Positions 36,431-46,200 of a stretch of DNA of 64,000 nucleotides are shown piece after piece. The number at the start of each line of letters is the position of its first letter. The first letter of the stretch is position 1. The DNA is taken from contig CALNXQ010000008.1 of assembly GCA_942490535.1 (NCBI GenBank), positions 801,834 through 865,833 on the forward strand, read 5' to 3'. The DNA comes from JAEINY01 sp942490535 (GTDB lineage: Bacteria; Bacteroidota; Bacteroidia; Bacteroidales; Marinilabiliaceae). Made by a program: the position numbers and the translations under genes. The notes beneath the pieces were generated by a model, which worked only from the letters and a program-made list of their open reading frames with translations, had not been told where the DNA came from and searched no databases.

Positions 36431-37042
36431 ATGGAAACCGATAAATCCGCCATCGAGCTATTACAAGCCTTTGCCAGCCAATCGAACCGGGAAATTAATT
36501 TTTCCAAAAAACACTACCCCACCAGCGTCCTCAATCCCCGCTTCTTAACTCAGAGTTATGTGGTCATACCCAATCAAACAAGGCCGACAAGTTTTTTTAT
36601 GAGTTACTGCGATTTAAAGGGCTTTGGAGATAATGCCTTCTACAGCGGGATATTTTTTGAAATACCCACGCCGCTATCAACGCTTATTCGGATTCGTGAA
36701 AAAGATATATTGGATAAACTGAATCCCTTTTTAAAAAAGAGTACTTATAAAACCAGAAACCGGGCTTTTGATTCCCGAATGGTCATTAGCGAGAACGACT
36801 TTAGCTGGACCAACAAAATTTTTTATAGCACACAAATACAAAATGCCATTCTGGAGATCCTTCAATTGGATAAACGATTACGCATTGGCGTCAATGCCAT
36901 TGAATTGAAGCATGAACCGGCCTTAGAGGGAAAATCCAATTTTGGCATTTACATCACCGGGGAATGGTTGCTGGAGGAAGCTCTTATTGAAAAACTCTTT
37001 GCATTATCAGAAGAAATCAGGAAGCAACTGATCTCGAACTAG
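36431..37042 (+). CDS. Hypothetical protein, unrecognised
   Basis: A 203-residue soluble protein; I do not recognise it. It has no signal peptide or membrane segment. Visible features: SKKHYPTSVLNPRFLTQSYVV near the start, a Phe/Gly-rich CDLKGFGDNAFYSGIFFEIP segment at ~75-95 that looks like beta structure, and a helical C-terminus (EALIEKLFALSEEIRKQL). Codon use resembles the neighbours. It lies 500 bases after an insertion sequence and 250 before a membrane-protein gene on the same strand. Confidence 0.6.
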   Translation: METDKSAIELLQAFASQSNREINFSKKHYPTSVLNPRFLTQSYVVIPNQTRPTSFFMSYCDLKGFGDNAFYSGIFFEIPTPLSTLIRIREKDILDKLNPFLKKSTYKTRNRAFDSRMVISENDFSWTNKIFYSTQIQNAILEILQLDKRLRIGVNAIELKHEPALEGKSNFGIYITGEWLLEEALIEKLFALSEEIRKQLISN

Positions 37043-37291
37043 GCGTATATTCAAAAAAATATTAGTTACACAAAGGGATATAGAGGAAAATGGCGGTCTC
37101 TTTTTCCTCATCAATGGATCCGCGAAGATAAGTGTCACAGTTTACCTTTCATTTTATTATTATCTAAACTCCAAACGTTTTGTTTTATTTGGATCAATCG
37201 CCTTATTGTTATTATATTTACTTCCGTTATGCTTTTTCATAAGCAGGAGATTGTCTTATACCATTTAAATCCAAATTAAAATCTTTCACCC

Positions 37292-37897
37292 ATGCCCTTG
37301 AAAGTCAATTCCTGGAAAATCCTGTCCGAATCACTGGTTATCATTTTAAGCGTTTTATTTGCTTTGTTTATCAATGAATGGCGCAATAATTACAATGAAA
37401 ACAAACGCACGCAAGTCATTCTCGAAAATATCCGTCAAGAAATGCTGGAAAATCAGGCATTGACAAAAAATTTATACGCCTACCATTCACTGGTTAAAAG
37501 CAACATTCTAAATACGCTTGAAGGAGACTCCCTGGAAACCATTTTTTTACCAGGCCCTACCTTTGAGCTTTCATCTGTTGCGCCCAGGGGGATTATTCAA
37601 AAAGACTATAAAGACATTGCCTGGGAAGTGGCTAAGGCCGAAAAAATATCCAGCCGCATTAGCTTCGAAGACTCCTCGAAACTCTTTGAAGTGTATGCTC
37701 AACAACAAACCGTCCGCGAAACCATATCCCGAATTATAATGCTCATTAGCGACCGCCAAATACACCGGAAAGCACTCCTCTGGGAAAGTATCATCTTATT
37801 AAACGCCGAATTTAATGAGCTGGTTGGCCAGGAAGAATACCTTTTGGCAAAATTTGAGAAAGCACTGGAGTCATTACAAATAAAAAATGCGGAATAA
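37292..37897 (+). CDS. Single-pass membrane protein, DUF6090-like
   Basis: 201 residues: a short N-terminus, one membrane helix (LVIILSVLFALFINEWRNN, ~14-32), then a charged helical coiled region outside or in the periplasm (NKRTQVILENIRQEMLENQ). The order helix-NEW-coiled coil resembles DUF6090-type proteins common in Bacteroidota; function unknown. It is the first of three plus-strand genes leading to a GH20-type glycosidase and a deacetylase, but the gaps do not force an operon. Confidence 0.6.
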   Translation: MPLKVNSWKILSESLVIILSVLFALFINEWRNNYNENKRTQVILENIRQEMLENQALTKNLYAYHSLVKSNILNTLEGDSLETIFLPGPTFELSSVAPRGIIQKDYKDIAWEVAKAEKISSRISFEDSSKLFEVYAQQQTVRETISRIIMLISDRQIHRKALLWESIILLNAEFNELVGQEEYLLAKFEKALESLQIKNAE

Positions 37898-37951
37898 TCG
37901 AATGCAAATCAGTTCACAAAAACCATTTTAACAGTACTAATAATAAACCCC

Positions 37952-39010
37952 ATGAAATTATTGACGACTTTACTTATTTTGGCCTTCTCCTGGTGTCTGC
38001 ACGCGCAACCGGAAGTGGATTCACTGATGCCTGTACGCGGATTCAGCATTGCGGCGCCCCGGCCCCAAACAGTGGATCCGTTTATTGCTTTTATAAACGA
38101 CGAACTGGCCCCCCGACACATTAACACCTTAATTTTAAGGGTTGATTACAATTATCAGTACCAATCACATCCGGAGTTGCGCGATTCAAGTGCTCTTTCG
38201 GAAAAAGAAGTGAAAAAGATTGTGGCCACCTGCAAAAAACAAGGCATTCGAATTGTTCCGCAAATTAATTTACTGGGCCATCAATCGTGGGCCGAGCGCG
38301 TGGAGAATTTATTAAAAGTCTATCCGGAATTTGATGAAACACCTCACATTAAAATGATGGAAAAGTACGAATGGCCCAATAAAGATGGGTTGTACTGCAA
38401 AAGTTACTGTCCGTTGCACCCAGGGGTTCATAAAGTGGTATTTGCCCTGGTGGATGAGCTGTTAGAGGCTTTTGAAGCCAGTGATTTCCACGCCGGATTA
38501 GATGAAGTATTTTACATTGGCGATGAGCAATGTCCGCGTTGTGCCGGTCACGATAAAGCCCGTCTATTTGCCGGTGAAGTGAGCCGCATTCGCAACCACC
38601 TGGCCATTAAAAACCGGAAATTATGGATGTGGGGCGATCGCCTGCTGGATGGTAAGACCACCGGCATGGGCATGTGGGAAGCGAGCATGAACAATACGCA
38701 CCAGGCCATTGATCTGATTCCGAAAGATGTGTTTATCTGCGACTGGCATTATGAACGGCCCGATAAATCGGCAGTTTACTTCGCCATGAAAGGTTTCCAG
38801 GTAGCTACCTGCGTGTGGAGAAAACCGGAGGTGTCGAAAATTCAAATAGCTGACATGATGCATTTCAGAGCCGGCTCAACACCGGAACTCAAAGCCAATT
38901 TACAAGGCATTATCATCACGGTATGGTCGGGAGCGGATCACTTTTTGGAATCGTATTATGCCCAGAAAGATAATCCGATCAAACAGACCCTTGAGATGTT
39001 ACCGAAATAA
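37952..39010 (+). CDS. GH20-type beta-N-acetylhexosaminidase-like protein
   Basis: A 352-residue exported protein (signal peptide MKLLTTLLILAFSWCLHAQ) consisting of a single TIM barrel. The GH20 active-site signature is HAGLDEV, with Asp184 and Glu185 as the assisted-catalysis pair. Other barrel elements are RIVPQINLLGHQSW (strand 3), LWMWGDRLL and ICDWHY. It lacks the usual N-terminal GH20b domain and is short for the family, so substrate and even activity are uncertain. Removal of N-acetylhexosamine from glycans in the periplasm is the likely role. A terminator follows, then a PIG-L deacetylase gene, which would suit GlcNAc handling. Confidence 0.8.
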   Translation: MKLLTTLLILAFSWCLHAQPEVDSLMPVRGFSIAAPRPQTVDPFIAFINDELAPRHINTLILRVDYNYQYQSHPELRDSSALSEKEVKKIVATCKKQGIRIVPQINLLGHQSWAERVENLLKVYPEFDETPHIKMMEKYEWPNKDGLYCKSYCPLHPGVHKVVFALVDELLEAFEASDFHAGLDEVFYIGDEQCPRCAGHDKARLFAGEVSRIRNHLAIKNRKLWMWGDRLLDGKTTGMGMWEASMNNTHQAIDLIPKDVFICDWHYERPDKSAVYFAMKGFQVATCVWRKPEVSKIQIADMMHFRAGSTPELKANLQGIIITVWSGADHFLESYYAQKDNPIKQTLEMLPK

Positions 39011-39017
39011 ACCCGGG

Positions 39018-39053
39018 AAAGGACTGAAACCCTGTATAGGGCTTCAGTCCTTT
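39018..39053 (+). terminator. Rho-independent-like terminator after the GH20 gene
   Basis: Stem AAAGGACTGAA (39018-39028) / TTCAGTCCTTT (39043-39053), with an inner CCC/GGG pairing, eight bases after the stop codon. Confidence 0.75.
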
Positions 39054-39111
39054 GGTGATTATTTTTCACAAACAACCATTCACCAACCATTAAAAATCAC
39101 CCCCTAGTATC

Positions 39112-39939
39112 ATGAAACAACTTCTATTCTTCTGGATTTTAACGATCCTCTTGATGGCTTGCCAGCACACTTCTGAAAAGAGCAAGGCCACTCCATCGGA
39201 AGGGGCACCAAAAAAAACCATATTAGCCATTGTGGCGCATGCCGATGATGAAACTTTCTTTTCTCCCCTGCTTTCGAAATATGCCGCTGAGCATGATGTA
39301 CATTTGGTCATCGTTACCAATGGTGATAAAGGGGTACGCGACCATGCGGCCATTCCCGCAGGCGACACCTTGCGAAAAGTGAGACTAGCAGAAGCCACCC
39401 GGGCATGCGAGCGCCTGGGCATTGAGCCCCCCATCTTTCTGGAGTATGGCGATGGCCGCTTACACGAATGGGAACCTTTGTTTTCACTGGATAATAAGAT
39501 CGACAGTTTGTTTCAGCTCTATCGCCCCGATGCGGTCATTACCTGGGGGCCGGATGGTGGCTATGGTCACCCCGATCACCGCATCGTCCACAGTATTGTG
39601 ACCGAAGTCTTTCAAAAAGCCTTGCCACAACCCGAAAGTCAGCTCTTCTATTATGGACTGCCGCAATCCGTGCTGAATAAAATGCAGTCTTTTAAATCAC
39701 CCATGGGCGACTATTTTAAGACTAATACCCACCCCACCGCTTTGGAATACCTCACTTACCGGATCCCTTTTTCGGAGAAAGACCTGGTTGCCGGACGTGA
39801 AGCATTTGCCTGCCATGCTTCCCAGTTCACACCCGATGAAATGGATGATATCTATCAGATTGTTTCCCAATCAGATTCTATTATTTACTTGCGCCCCTGG
39901 AATGGATCACGCGAGATCAAATATGATCTTTTTGACTAA
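39112..39939 (+). CDS. PIG-L/LmbE-family deacetylase lipoprotein
   Basis: A 275-residue zinc-dependent N-deacetylase. The N-terminus is a lipoprotein signal (LTILLMAC, Cys17). The metal site is AHADDE (42-47: His43, Asp46) with HPDH (153-156) and His160. Family members remove acetyl groups from GlcNAc-type sugars such as GlcNAc-PI and mycothiol or bacillithiol precursors; this one, being a lipoprotein, acts in the envelope. Next to a GH20-type glycosidase it may process amino-sugar glycans. Confidence 0.88.
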   Translation: MKQLLFFWILTILLMACQHTSEKSKATPSEGAPKKTILAIVAHADDETFFSPLLSKYAAEHDVHLVIVTNGDKGVRDHAAIPAGDTLRKVRLAEATRACERLGIEPPIFLEYGDGRLHEWEPLFSLDNKIDSLFQLYRPDAVITWGPDGGYGHPDHRIVHSIVTEVFQKALPQPESQLFYYGLPQSVLNKMQSFKSPMGDYFKTNTHPTALEYLTYRIPFSEKDLVAGREAFACHASQFTPDEMDDIYQIVSQSDSIIYLRPWNGSREIKYDLFD

Positions 39940-39973
39940 ATCAGCGACAGCACTGGTCTTAGAATATAAATAA

Positions 39974-40005
39974 AAACACCCCTGAGCCACAGCTTGAGGG
40001 TGTTT
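39974..40005. terminator. Bidirectional terminator
   Basis: Stem AAACACCC (39974-39981) / GGGTGTTT (39998-40005), A-run before and T-run after, between the convergent deacetylase and SulP genes. Confidence 0.8.
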
Positions 40006-40039
40006 GTATTTTTAATCCAACAACCATTTCGCTTTTGAC

Positions 40040-41575
40040 TTAAGCCAGCTTATTGGATGCAATTTTATATTTAGGATCTTCCCAGATGTTCACATCAATA
40101 ATAGCCGACGCATTGTCCAGCATCAGACGGCAATCTTCACTCAGGTGACGCAAGTGCACCTTTTTATCTTGCCTGGCATAGCGCTCGGTCAATTTGTTAA
40201 GCGCTTCAATGGCCGAATGATCAGCCACGCGCGACTCTTTAAAATCGATGATCACTTCATCGGGATCGTTCATCACATCAAACTTCTCTTGAAAAGCCGT
40301 CACCGATCCAAAGAAAAGCGGTCCGAAAATCTCATAATGCTTTACGCCGGCTTCATCCACATATTTGCGGGCACGAATGCGCTTGGCATTTTCCCAGGCG
40401 AAGGATAAAGCTGAGATGATGACCCCTACAATCACTGCTACGGCCAGGTTGTGGAAGAACACCGTGATACCGGCCACCACAATCATCACCAGCACATCCA
40501 TAAGCGGTACTTTGCGGAATATCTTCAAACTGGCCCACTCAAAAGTACCGATGGCCACCATGAACATCAGGCCTACCAAAGCAGCCATAGGCACTTGCTC
40601 AATCAATGACGAACCAAACAACACAATCACCAATAAACCAACCGCAGCCACAATGCCAGAGATGCGTTTGCGACCACCAGAACTCACGTTAATGATGCTC
40701 TGCCCAATCATGGCACAGCCTCCCATACCGCTGAAGAATCCACACACGACGTTAGCCACACCCTGCGCAATGGATTCCTTATTGCCACGTCCACGCGTTT
40801 CGGTCATCTCATCGATCACCGAAAGCGTTAATAAACTCTCAATCAAACCTACCAAGGCCATTATCAAGGAATAGGGAAAGATAATCTGCAAGGTCTCCCA
40901 GGTGAAAGGCAGATCAGGCATGTGAAATTTAGGTAATCCACCAGAAATGGAGGCAATATCACCCACTGTTTTGGTTTCAATGCCCAACGCCAAAATAATA
41001 CCCGACACCACCAGAATGGCAGTTAAGGCAGCCGGTACGGCTTTGGTTAATTTGGGTAAAAAGTGAATAATCACCATGGTTAAGATCACAAAACCCAACA
41101 TGATATATAGGGGCGTTCCGGTTAACCATTGCATCACACCATCGCCGGCGTCAAACTTAAACTGACTCAGCTGCGCCATGAAGATCACGATGGCTAAGCC
41201 ATTCACAAATCCAAACATCACCGGATGGGGTACCAGACGAATAAACTTACCTAACTTGAGCACTCCCACCAGCAACTGGATGAGTCCCATCAAGACAACG
41301 GCTGCAAACAAATACTCCACACCGTGCCGCACCACTAAACTCACAATGACTACTGCAATGGCGCCGGTAGCTCCTGAAATCATGCCAGGACGGCCACCCA
41401 TAATAGCTGTAATCAGTCCAATAATAAAAGCTGAGTAAAGCCCAATCAGCGGACTTACTTCCGCCATAAGGGAAAAAGCAACCGCTTCGGGCACCAGCGC
41501 CAAAGCCACTGTTAATCCCGAAAGGATTTCATTTTTAAGGTTTGTTCCTTTCGTTAATCTGTCAATAAAAACCAT
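40040..41575 (-). CDS. SulP-family inorganic anion transporter with STAS domain
   Basis: A 511-residue inner-membrane carrier (SLC26/SulP). It has the N-terminal helices with GLTVALALVPEAVAFSL and the typical GLYSAFIIGLITAIMGGRPG, about 12-14 membrane segments, and a C-terminal cytoplasmic STAS domain from ~residue 390 (VIIDFKESRVADHSAIEAL). Such proteins carry sulfate, bicarbonate or other anions, often with Na+ or H+; the substrate cannot be told. Single gene with its own promoter. Confidence 0.93.
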   Translation of the reverse strand: MVFIDRLTKGTNLKNEILSGLTVALALVPEAVAFSLMAEVSPLIGLYSAFIIGLITAIMGGRPGMISGATGAIAVVIVSLVVRHGVEYLFAAVVLMGLIQLLVGVLKLGKFIRLVPHPVMFGFVNGLAIVIFMAQLSQFKFDAGDGVMQWLTGTPLYIMLGFVILTMVIIHFLPKLTKAVPAALTAILVVSGIILALGIETKTVGDIASISGGLPKFHMPDLPFTWETLQIIFPYSLIMALVGLIESLLTLSVIDEMTETRGRGNKESIAQGVANVVCGFFSGMGGCAMIGQSIINVSSGGRKRISGIVAAVGLLVIVLFGSSLIEQVPMAALVGLMFMVAIGTFEWASLKIFRKVPLMDVLVMIVVAGITVFFHNLAVAVIVGVIISALSFAWENAKRIRARKYVDEAGVKHYEIFGPLFFGSVTAFQEKFDVMNDPDEVIIDFKESRVADHSAIEALNKLTERYARQDKKVHLRHLSEDCRLMLDNASAIIDVNIWEDPKYKIASNKLA

Positions 41576-41712
41576 TCTATATTGTATTTACAATTAATAC
41601 ATTTCCACGGGTCACAGACTTATTCTGTCACCTCCAAGCGGCACTCATAATTAAAAGGGAGTTCTTCCCTAAGATGAAAGGGAATATTGTAGGATACTGA
41701 TTTTTGGGACTG

Positions 41713-41743
41713 CAAAGATAGGATAAAAGTATTGGAGATTAAA
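41713..41743 (-). promoter_or_regulatory. Promoter of the SulP gene
   Basis: On the minus strand: TTTA (41743-41740), 19 bases, TATCTTTG (41720-41713), one base off TTTG-N19-TAnnTTTG. It leaves a leader of ~130 bases. Confidence 0.5.
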
Positions 41744-42148
41744 CGGTTTTTTCAAATATCCTGACCCTGAAAATATCCGATACTATTTATGACTTATCAT
41801 ATAACGGTAGCAGATCGTCTGGGGTTATTAGCATCTATAACACCAAAATGCTTATGGATGCTTATACATCAAAAATAAAACAAGGCAAATCACAACACCA
41901 TTTTACTCCTCTCAAAGCTACACGAACCAACTCCTTTAGAGAAAAACCGATTAATAAGTTAGCGAAAACTTTAAAACTCATACCCCACACAACTAACCAT
42001 AAGCAATTTATTTTCATTCTAAACTAGTCGAATTTGCATAGTTGAAATCCTTATATTAAGGGCCATTCAGCTTATCTTAATGAAACACAATGCAACCTTT
42101 TGTGATACAATAGTGTAAAAAATCACATTTAAGATTAATCAGGTGTGT

Positions 42149-42156
42149 TACATTTG
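42149..42156 (+). promoter_or_regulatory. Candidate -7 box upstream of the surface-protein cluster
   Basis: TACATTTG matches TAnnTTTG, 49 bases before the first ATG of the cluster at 42206; the -33 region is a weaker TTTAAG. Confidence 0.45.
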
Positions 42157-42205
42157 CACCGTCGGAAAGAGTATCAGTTAAAGGAAAACAACTAAAACAC
42201 TAACC

Positions 42206-43141
42206 ATGAAAAAGCAATTTTGTGTATTGCTTATCGCCATATTGTGTGCGCACTTGTCACCTGTGCATGCGCAATTACCGGGTGAAATCAGGGCAGTTTT
42301 TCTCTCCCATCAACAGGGTGTCGCCACCTATCAGGAGATAAAAAATCTGTTTCAGCAACATGATCCATCGCTGATTCTCGATCAATGCGTGAATTATTTA
42401 AATGCAGAAGCGGAAGCCGATCGGCAACTGGCTGTTAAGTTAATCTATAAAGTAGCTAAAGGGGCCCATGAGGAGCGGACCCGCCATAATGCTACTTACC
42501 AATTGGTGAACAAAGGCTTGCGCGACCCTTCTTCGGCTGTTGTTTTCAGAACACTTAGCTTCCTGGAGAACCTACCGCTGAACTGTTTCGATGTAAAAAC
42601 ACAAAACAGCCTGGCCGGAACCATATCCTCCGATCCACCTCATTTCAAATCCATGATTCGCCTTTCGGGCCGATTGCAGATGCACCAGCTCATTCCCTTT
42701 TACACTTCCAAACTCACTAACGATTCGACTTTAAACCGCTCTGTAAAATGGAACCTGCACCTCACGCTGGGTCGTATGGGCGATCCGGAACAAGTGGCAT
42801 ATTGCATCGATCAAGTGGCGCGCATAGGCATGAACGATGAAGTGATTTATCGTTTACTCCCTGATCTGATCTACCTAAAGCACAAGCTAGTGATAGATTA
42901 TCTATTGGATCAACTGGTAATTGAAAATAGTAATTGTACATCTGCCGATCCGGATCAAGAAGCTGCCATTGATTGTGGTTATCGCCTGGCCGAAGTGGTG
43001 GCTCCATTTATTCTGGATTTCCCCATTCCAGTGGATGGCTCCGGTGATCTGGACACAGATAATTATGAACAGGCTCTGCAGACCATCCGCCATTGGGTAG
43101 AAAGCAACCGGCTGGATTATCAGGTTCGATTTGAGGACTAG
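42206..43141 (+). CDS. Secreted helical-repeat (HEAT-like) protein
   Basis: 311 residues with a clear signal peptide (MKKQFCVLLIAILCAHLSPVHA). The rest is helical with a HEAT/ARM-like rhythm: RQLAVKLIYKVAKGAHEER, HNATYQLVNKGLRDPSSAVV, SVKWNLHLTLGRMGDPEQVAY. These resemble protein-binding scaffolds. No T9SS sorting domain, so probably periplasmic. It precedes the very large exported proteins and may be a chaperone or assembly factor for them; that role is inference from position only. Confidence 0.65.
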   Translation: MKKQFCVLLIAILCAHLSPVHAQLPGEIRAVFLSHQQGVATYQEIKNLFQQHDPSLILDQCVNYLNAEAEADRQLAVKLIYKVAKGAHEERTRHNATYQLVNKGLRDPSSAVVFRTLSFLENLPLNCFDVKTQNSLAGTISSDPPHFKSMIRLSGRLQMHQLIPFYTSKLTNDSTLNRSVKWNLHLTLGRMGDPEQVAYCIDQVARIGMNDEVIYRLLPDLIYLKHKLVIDYLLDQLVIENSNCTSADPDQEAAIDCGYRLAEVVAPFILDFPIPVDGSGDLDTDNYEQALQTIRHWVESNRLDYQVRFED

Positions 43142-43147
43142 TATTGC

Positions 43148-43186
43148 AAGTAGAAAGTCAAAAAAAGAATATTCAAAGTAGAAAGT
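43148..43186. repeat. Intergenic word repeat (AAGTAGAAAGT)
   Basis: The 11-base word occurs exactly at 43148-43158 and 43176-43186, just after the helical-repeat gene. Another example of the word-type repeats in this window. Confidence 0.45.
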
Positions 43187-43228
43187 GCCAGATAATTAAT
43201 TCCCCTATTATTGAAAAACCTTTACTCC

Positions 43229-46200
43229 ATGATACAGCCATGCTATGCGTACAAGAGAATCCTTGCGTTTCTCATTGTGCTGCTAACATTTTTTCCCCTT
43301 CACCTTTTCGCCAACGACTACGGCAATGGAGACATACGCTATTTTGAGGATTTCAATCTGGCAGTTCCTGAAACAAGCCTGATGGATGAGGAGCCTGATA
43401 TAAAGCCCACCGAAGAAGCAGAAAATCCATACGATGCCATCCTGCAAAAAGTCATTGATGAAGGACGCATTACCAATACGCTGGATTCATCAGCTTTTTT
43501 TAGTTTACCACTGGGAGTTGCCTATGGCGAAGATCACTCCTACATGATTGTAATCGACCAGGCCACTATTTATCCGGGATATGCGGAGTTCAGTGCGTTT
43601 ATGGTGCTGACGAATCCATTGGATAATAGCAAAGTGCGGTTCCGGGCCAATAACATCGGTTTTTCATTCAAGCGGGGATTGATCAATGGAGTGCAATTGG
43701 AGTTGATCGATGAAAAAGAATTGAAAGTTCAAAAAGATGTATCACTGTGGTTTCTACCGGGGAGTTATGTGGATTGGGATTGTAATGGATTTAAAAGTCT
43801 GGGCATTAACGGAAGACTGGATCTGAGTGAAAAACGATTTAAAAAGGTAAATCCTTTAACCGGAGAAGAACTGGGTAAAGTATCTACCCGTTTCTCCATC
43901 GTAGCATCCGACTTCCAGAATATCCTGCTGGAGCTATCCCTAGATCCCTTTAAGATGGTGGGATTCAATGAAGCTTATTTCGCCTTCGAGAGTATGGTAT
44001 TGGATTTCAGTGATGAAGCCAATGCACCGGGTTTTTCATTACCTGCCAATTATCCGGGCGGTTACAGCGGTGAGATGACCAATTTGTGGCGGGGCTTTTA
44101 TGTGAAGGAAGCACGCATATACCTCACAAAAAAACTCGCCGATAAAGACGGACAGCCCACTTCTTTTTATGTACAGAACCTGCTACTGGATGACTTTGGT
44201 CTGACAGGAAAAATGGGCGTTGATAACTTGTTGTCCATCGAAAAAGGAAAAATCGGATCCTGGCCCATGTCCATCGATAATTTTGCCCTGGAGTTTTTTA
44301 CCGGTGATTTGCAAGCATTGGGTTTAAAAGGACAACTGATAGTGCAAGGCTCACAAACCCCATTGAAATATGATGCTTTTTATGATGTAGCAGGTACGTA
44401 TCACTTTGGTATCAATCCCGGAAAAGAATTATCATTTAATGCATTTGCAGCGAAAATTACCTTGGATGGCTCCTCGCGCATTGAGGTTACAGTGGAGCAA
44501 AACCAGTTCTATCCATCCGCCGAGTTAAATGGTAAAATCAGTTTTGCCTGCTCCAAAGATACAACTCAAAACAGCAAAAAATTAGTAAACCTCCCTTCTC
44601 TGGATTTCCAGGGATTACGTATCTCTACACTGGATCCTCGCTTTGACCTGGATTACCTGGGCATGGCATCGGGTGATGATTTATCCTTTAATGCCTTCCC
44701 TGTAACGCTCACAGAGGCCTCCTTTAAGAAAAATGGAACCAGTAAAGCCAACTTTATTTTTGGCATTAAAGTGAACCTGGTGCCTGCCAAAGATGATGCC
44801 ATTGTAGGTGAAACACGCATTGGTTTAGTGGCTGATATAAGTGGTGCAAAATGGAAATTTGATGGCCTCACCATAGATAAAATAGCCATTGAAGCGAAAA
44901 AAGAAGGAGCCTATGATCTAAAAGGACTCATCCTCTTTGCCAAAGGCGATCCCACCTATGGCGATGGCTTTAGAGGGGAGATAGCCGCTAAATTTGCGAA
45001 TACTTTTGAGCTGGAAGCATTGGCTGTTTTTGGAAAAGTAGAAGGATTCCGCTACTTCTTCGTGGATGCTTTTATGACCTTTGGGAAAGCCGGTATTCCG
45101 GCCGGTCCCTTTGTGCTGAACGGATTTGGAGGTGGTATCTATTACCACATGCGTCAAACCATTCCAGGCGAAGCAAGCGGCGAGATGGGTAAATCACTGT
45201 CAGGTCTCTCGTATATTCCAGACAAGAGTAGTTTCATCGGTTTAAAAGCGGGGGTACAAGCTGGTGTCGTTAACCCGGCCATTGTGACTTGTAAAGTGAA
45301 TTTTGAAATCATCTTTAACCAAAGTGGTGGTATTAATCAAATCGGGTTCAATGGTGAAGCCAGTGTCGTGTCGCCGGTGAAAGAACTGCCGGTTGATGAA
45401 ATGAAAAAAGTAACTGAAAAAGCCGCCGCAAAAGAACCACAAAAAGTAGAATCCACAGAAGTGATGAAAGCCACCATCTCTATACTAATGGATTTTCAAA
45501 ACGATGTTTTCCACAGTGAGATGGAACTCTTCATCAATGTGGCAGGAGCCATCACTGGCAGAGGAGCCAACAACAGCGCCGGTAAAGGAGTCATGCACAT
45601 CGATCCCGAAAAATGGTACCTCCACCTGGGAACCCCCACCAGTCCAGTAGGTTTAGATCTGGTAGGCATCGTGAAAGTAGGGGGCTATTTCATGGCCGGC
45701 CACGACATACCCGATGCCATGGTGATGCATCCCAAAGTACTGGAATATCTGGATATGGACAATTCACACTTTAACGGCAACCGCAATGAAGGTGTCCTCA
45801 ACAAAGGTCAAGGGTTAGCGTTTGGAGCTAACTTTGAATTAGACACAGGTGATTTGCAGTTTCTTATATTTTATGCCCGTTTTGAATTGGGAGGAGGCTT
45901 TGATGTCATGCTTCTAAAATATCCTAACAATGCTTATTGCAATGGAAGAGATGGAGGAATGGGAATTAACCAATGGTATGGCAAAGGTCAAGCATATGCC
46001 TATTTTGGAGGAAAGATTGGAATCAAAGTAAGAGTCTTCAGAAGAAAAAGAACATTTGATATTATTAACATTCAAACCGCTGCAGCCATTCGAATAGAAG
46101 GTCCTAACCCTACTTGGATGACAGGAGTGATAGGTGGTAAATACCGCATCCTGGGTGGATTAGTGAAAGGTAACTGTAAGTTTGAAATGACAGTTGGTGA

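Larger units (their letters stand above)
41576..42205. other. Long intergenic region between divergent genes
   Basis: About 630 AT-rich bases between sulP (-) and the secreted helical-repeat gene (+). Promoter candidates for each are listed. A small GGGA/TCCC hairpin near 41660-41675 lies in the sulP leader. No gene or RNA family is recognised. Confidence 0.5.
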
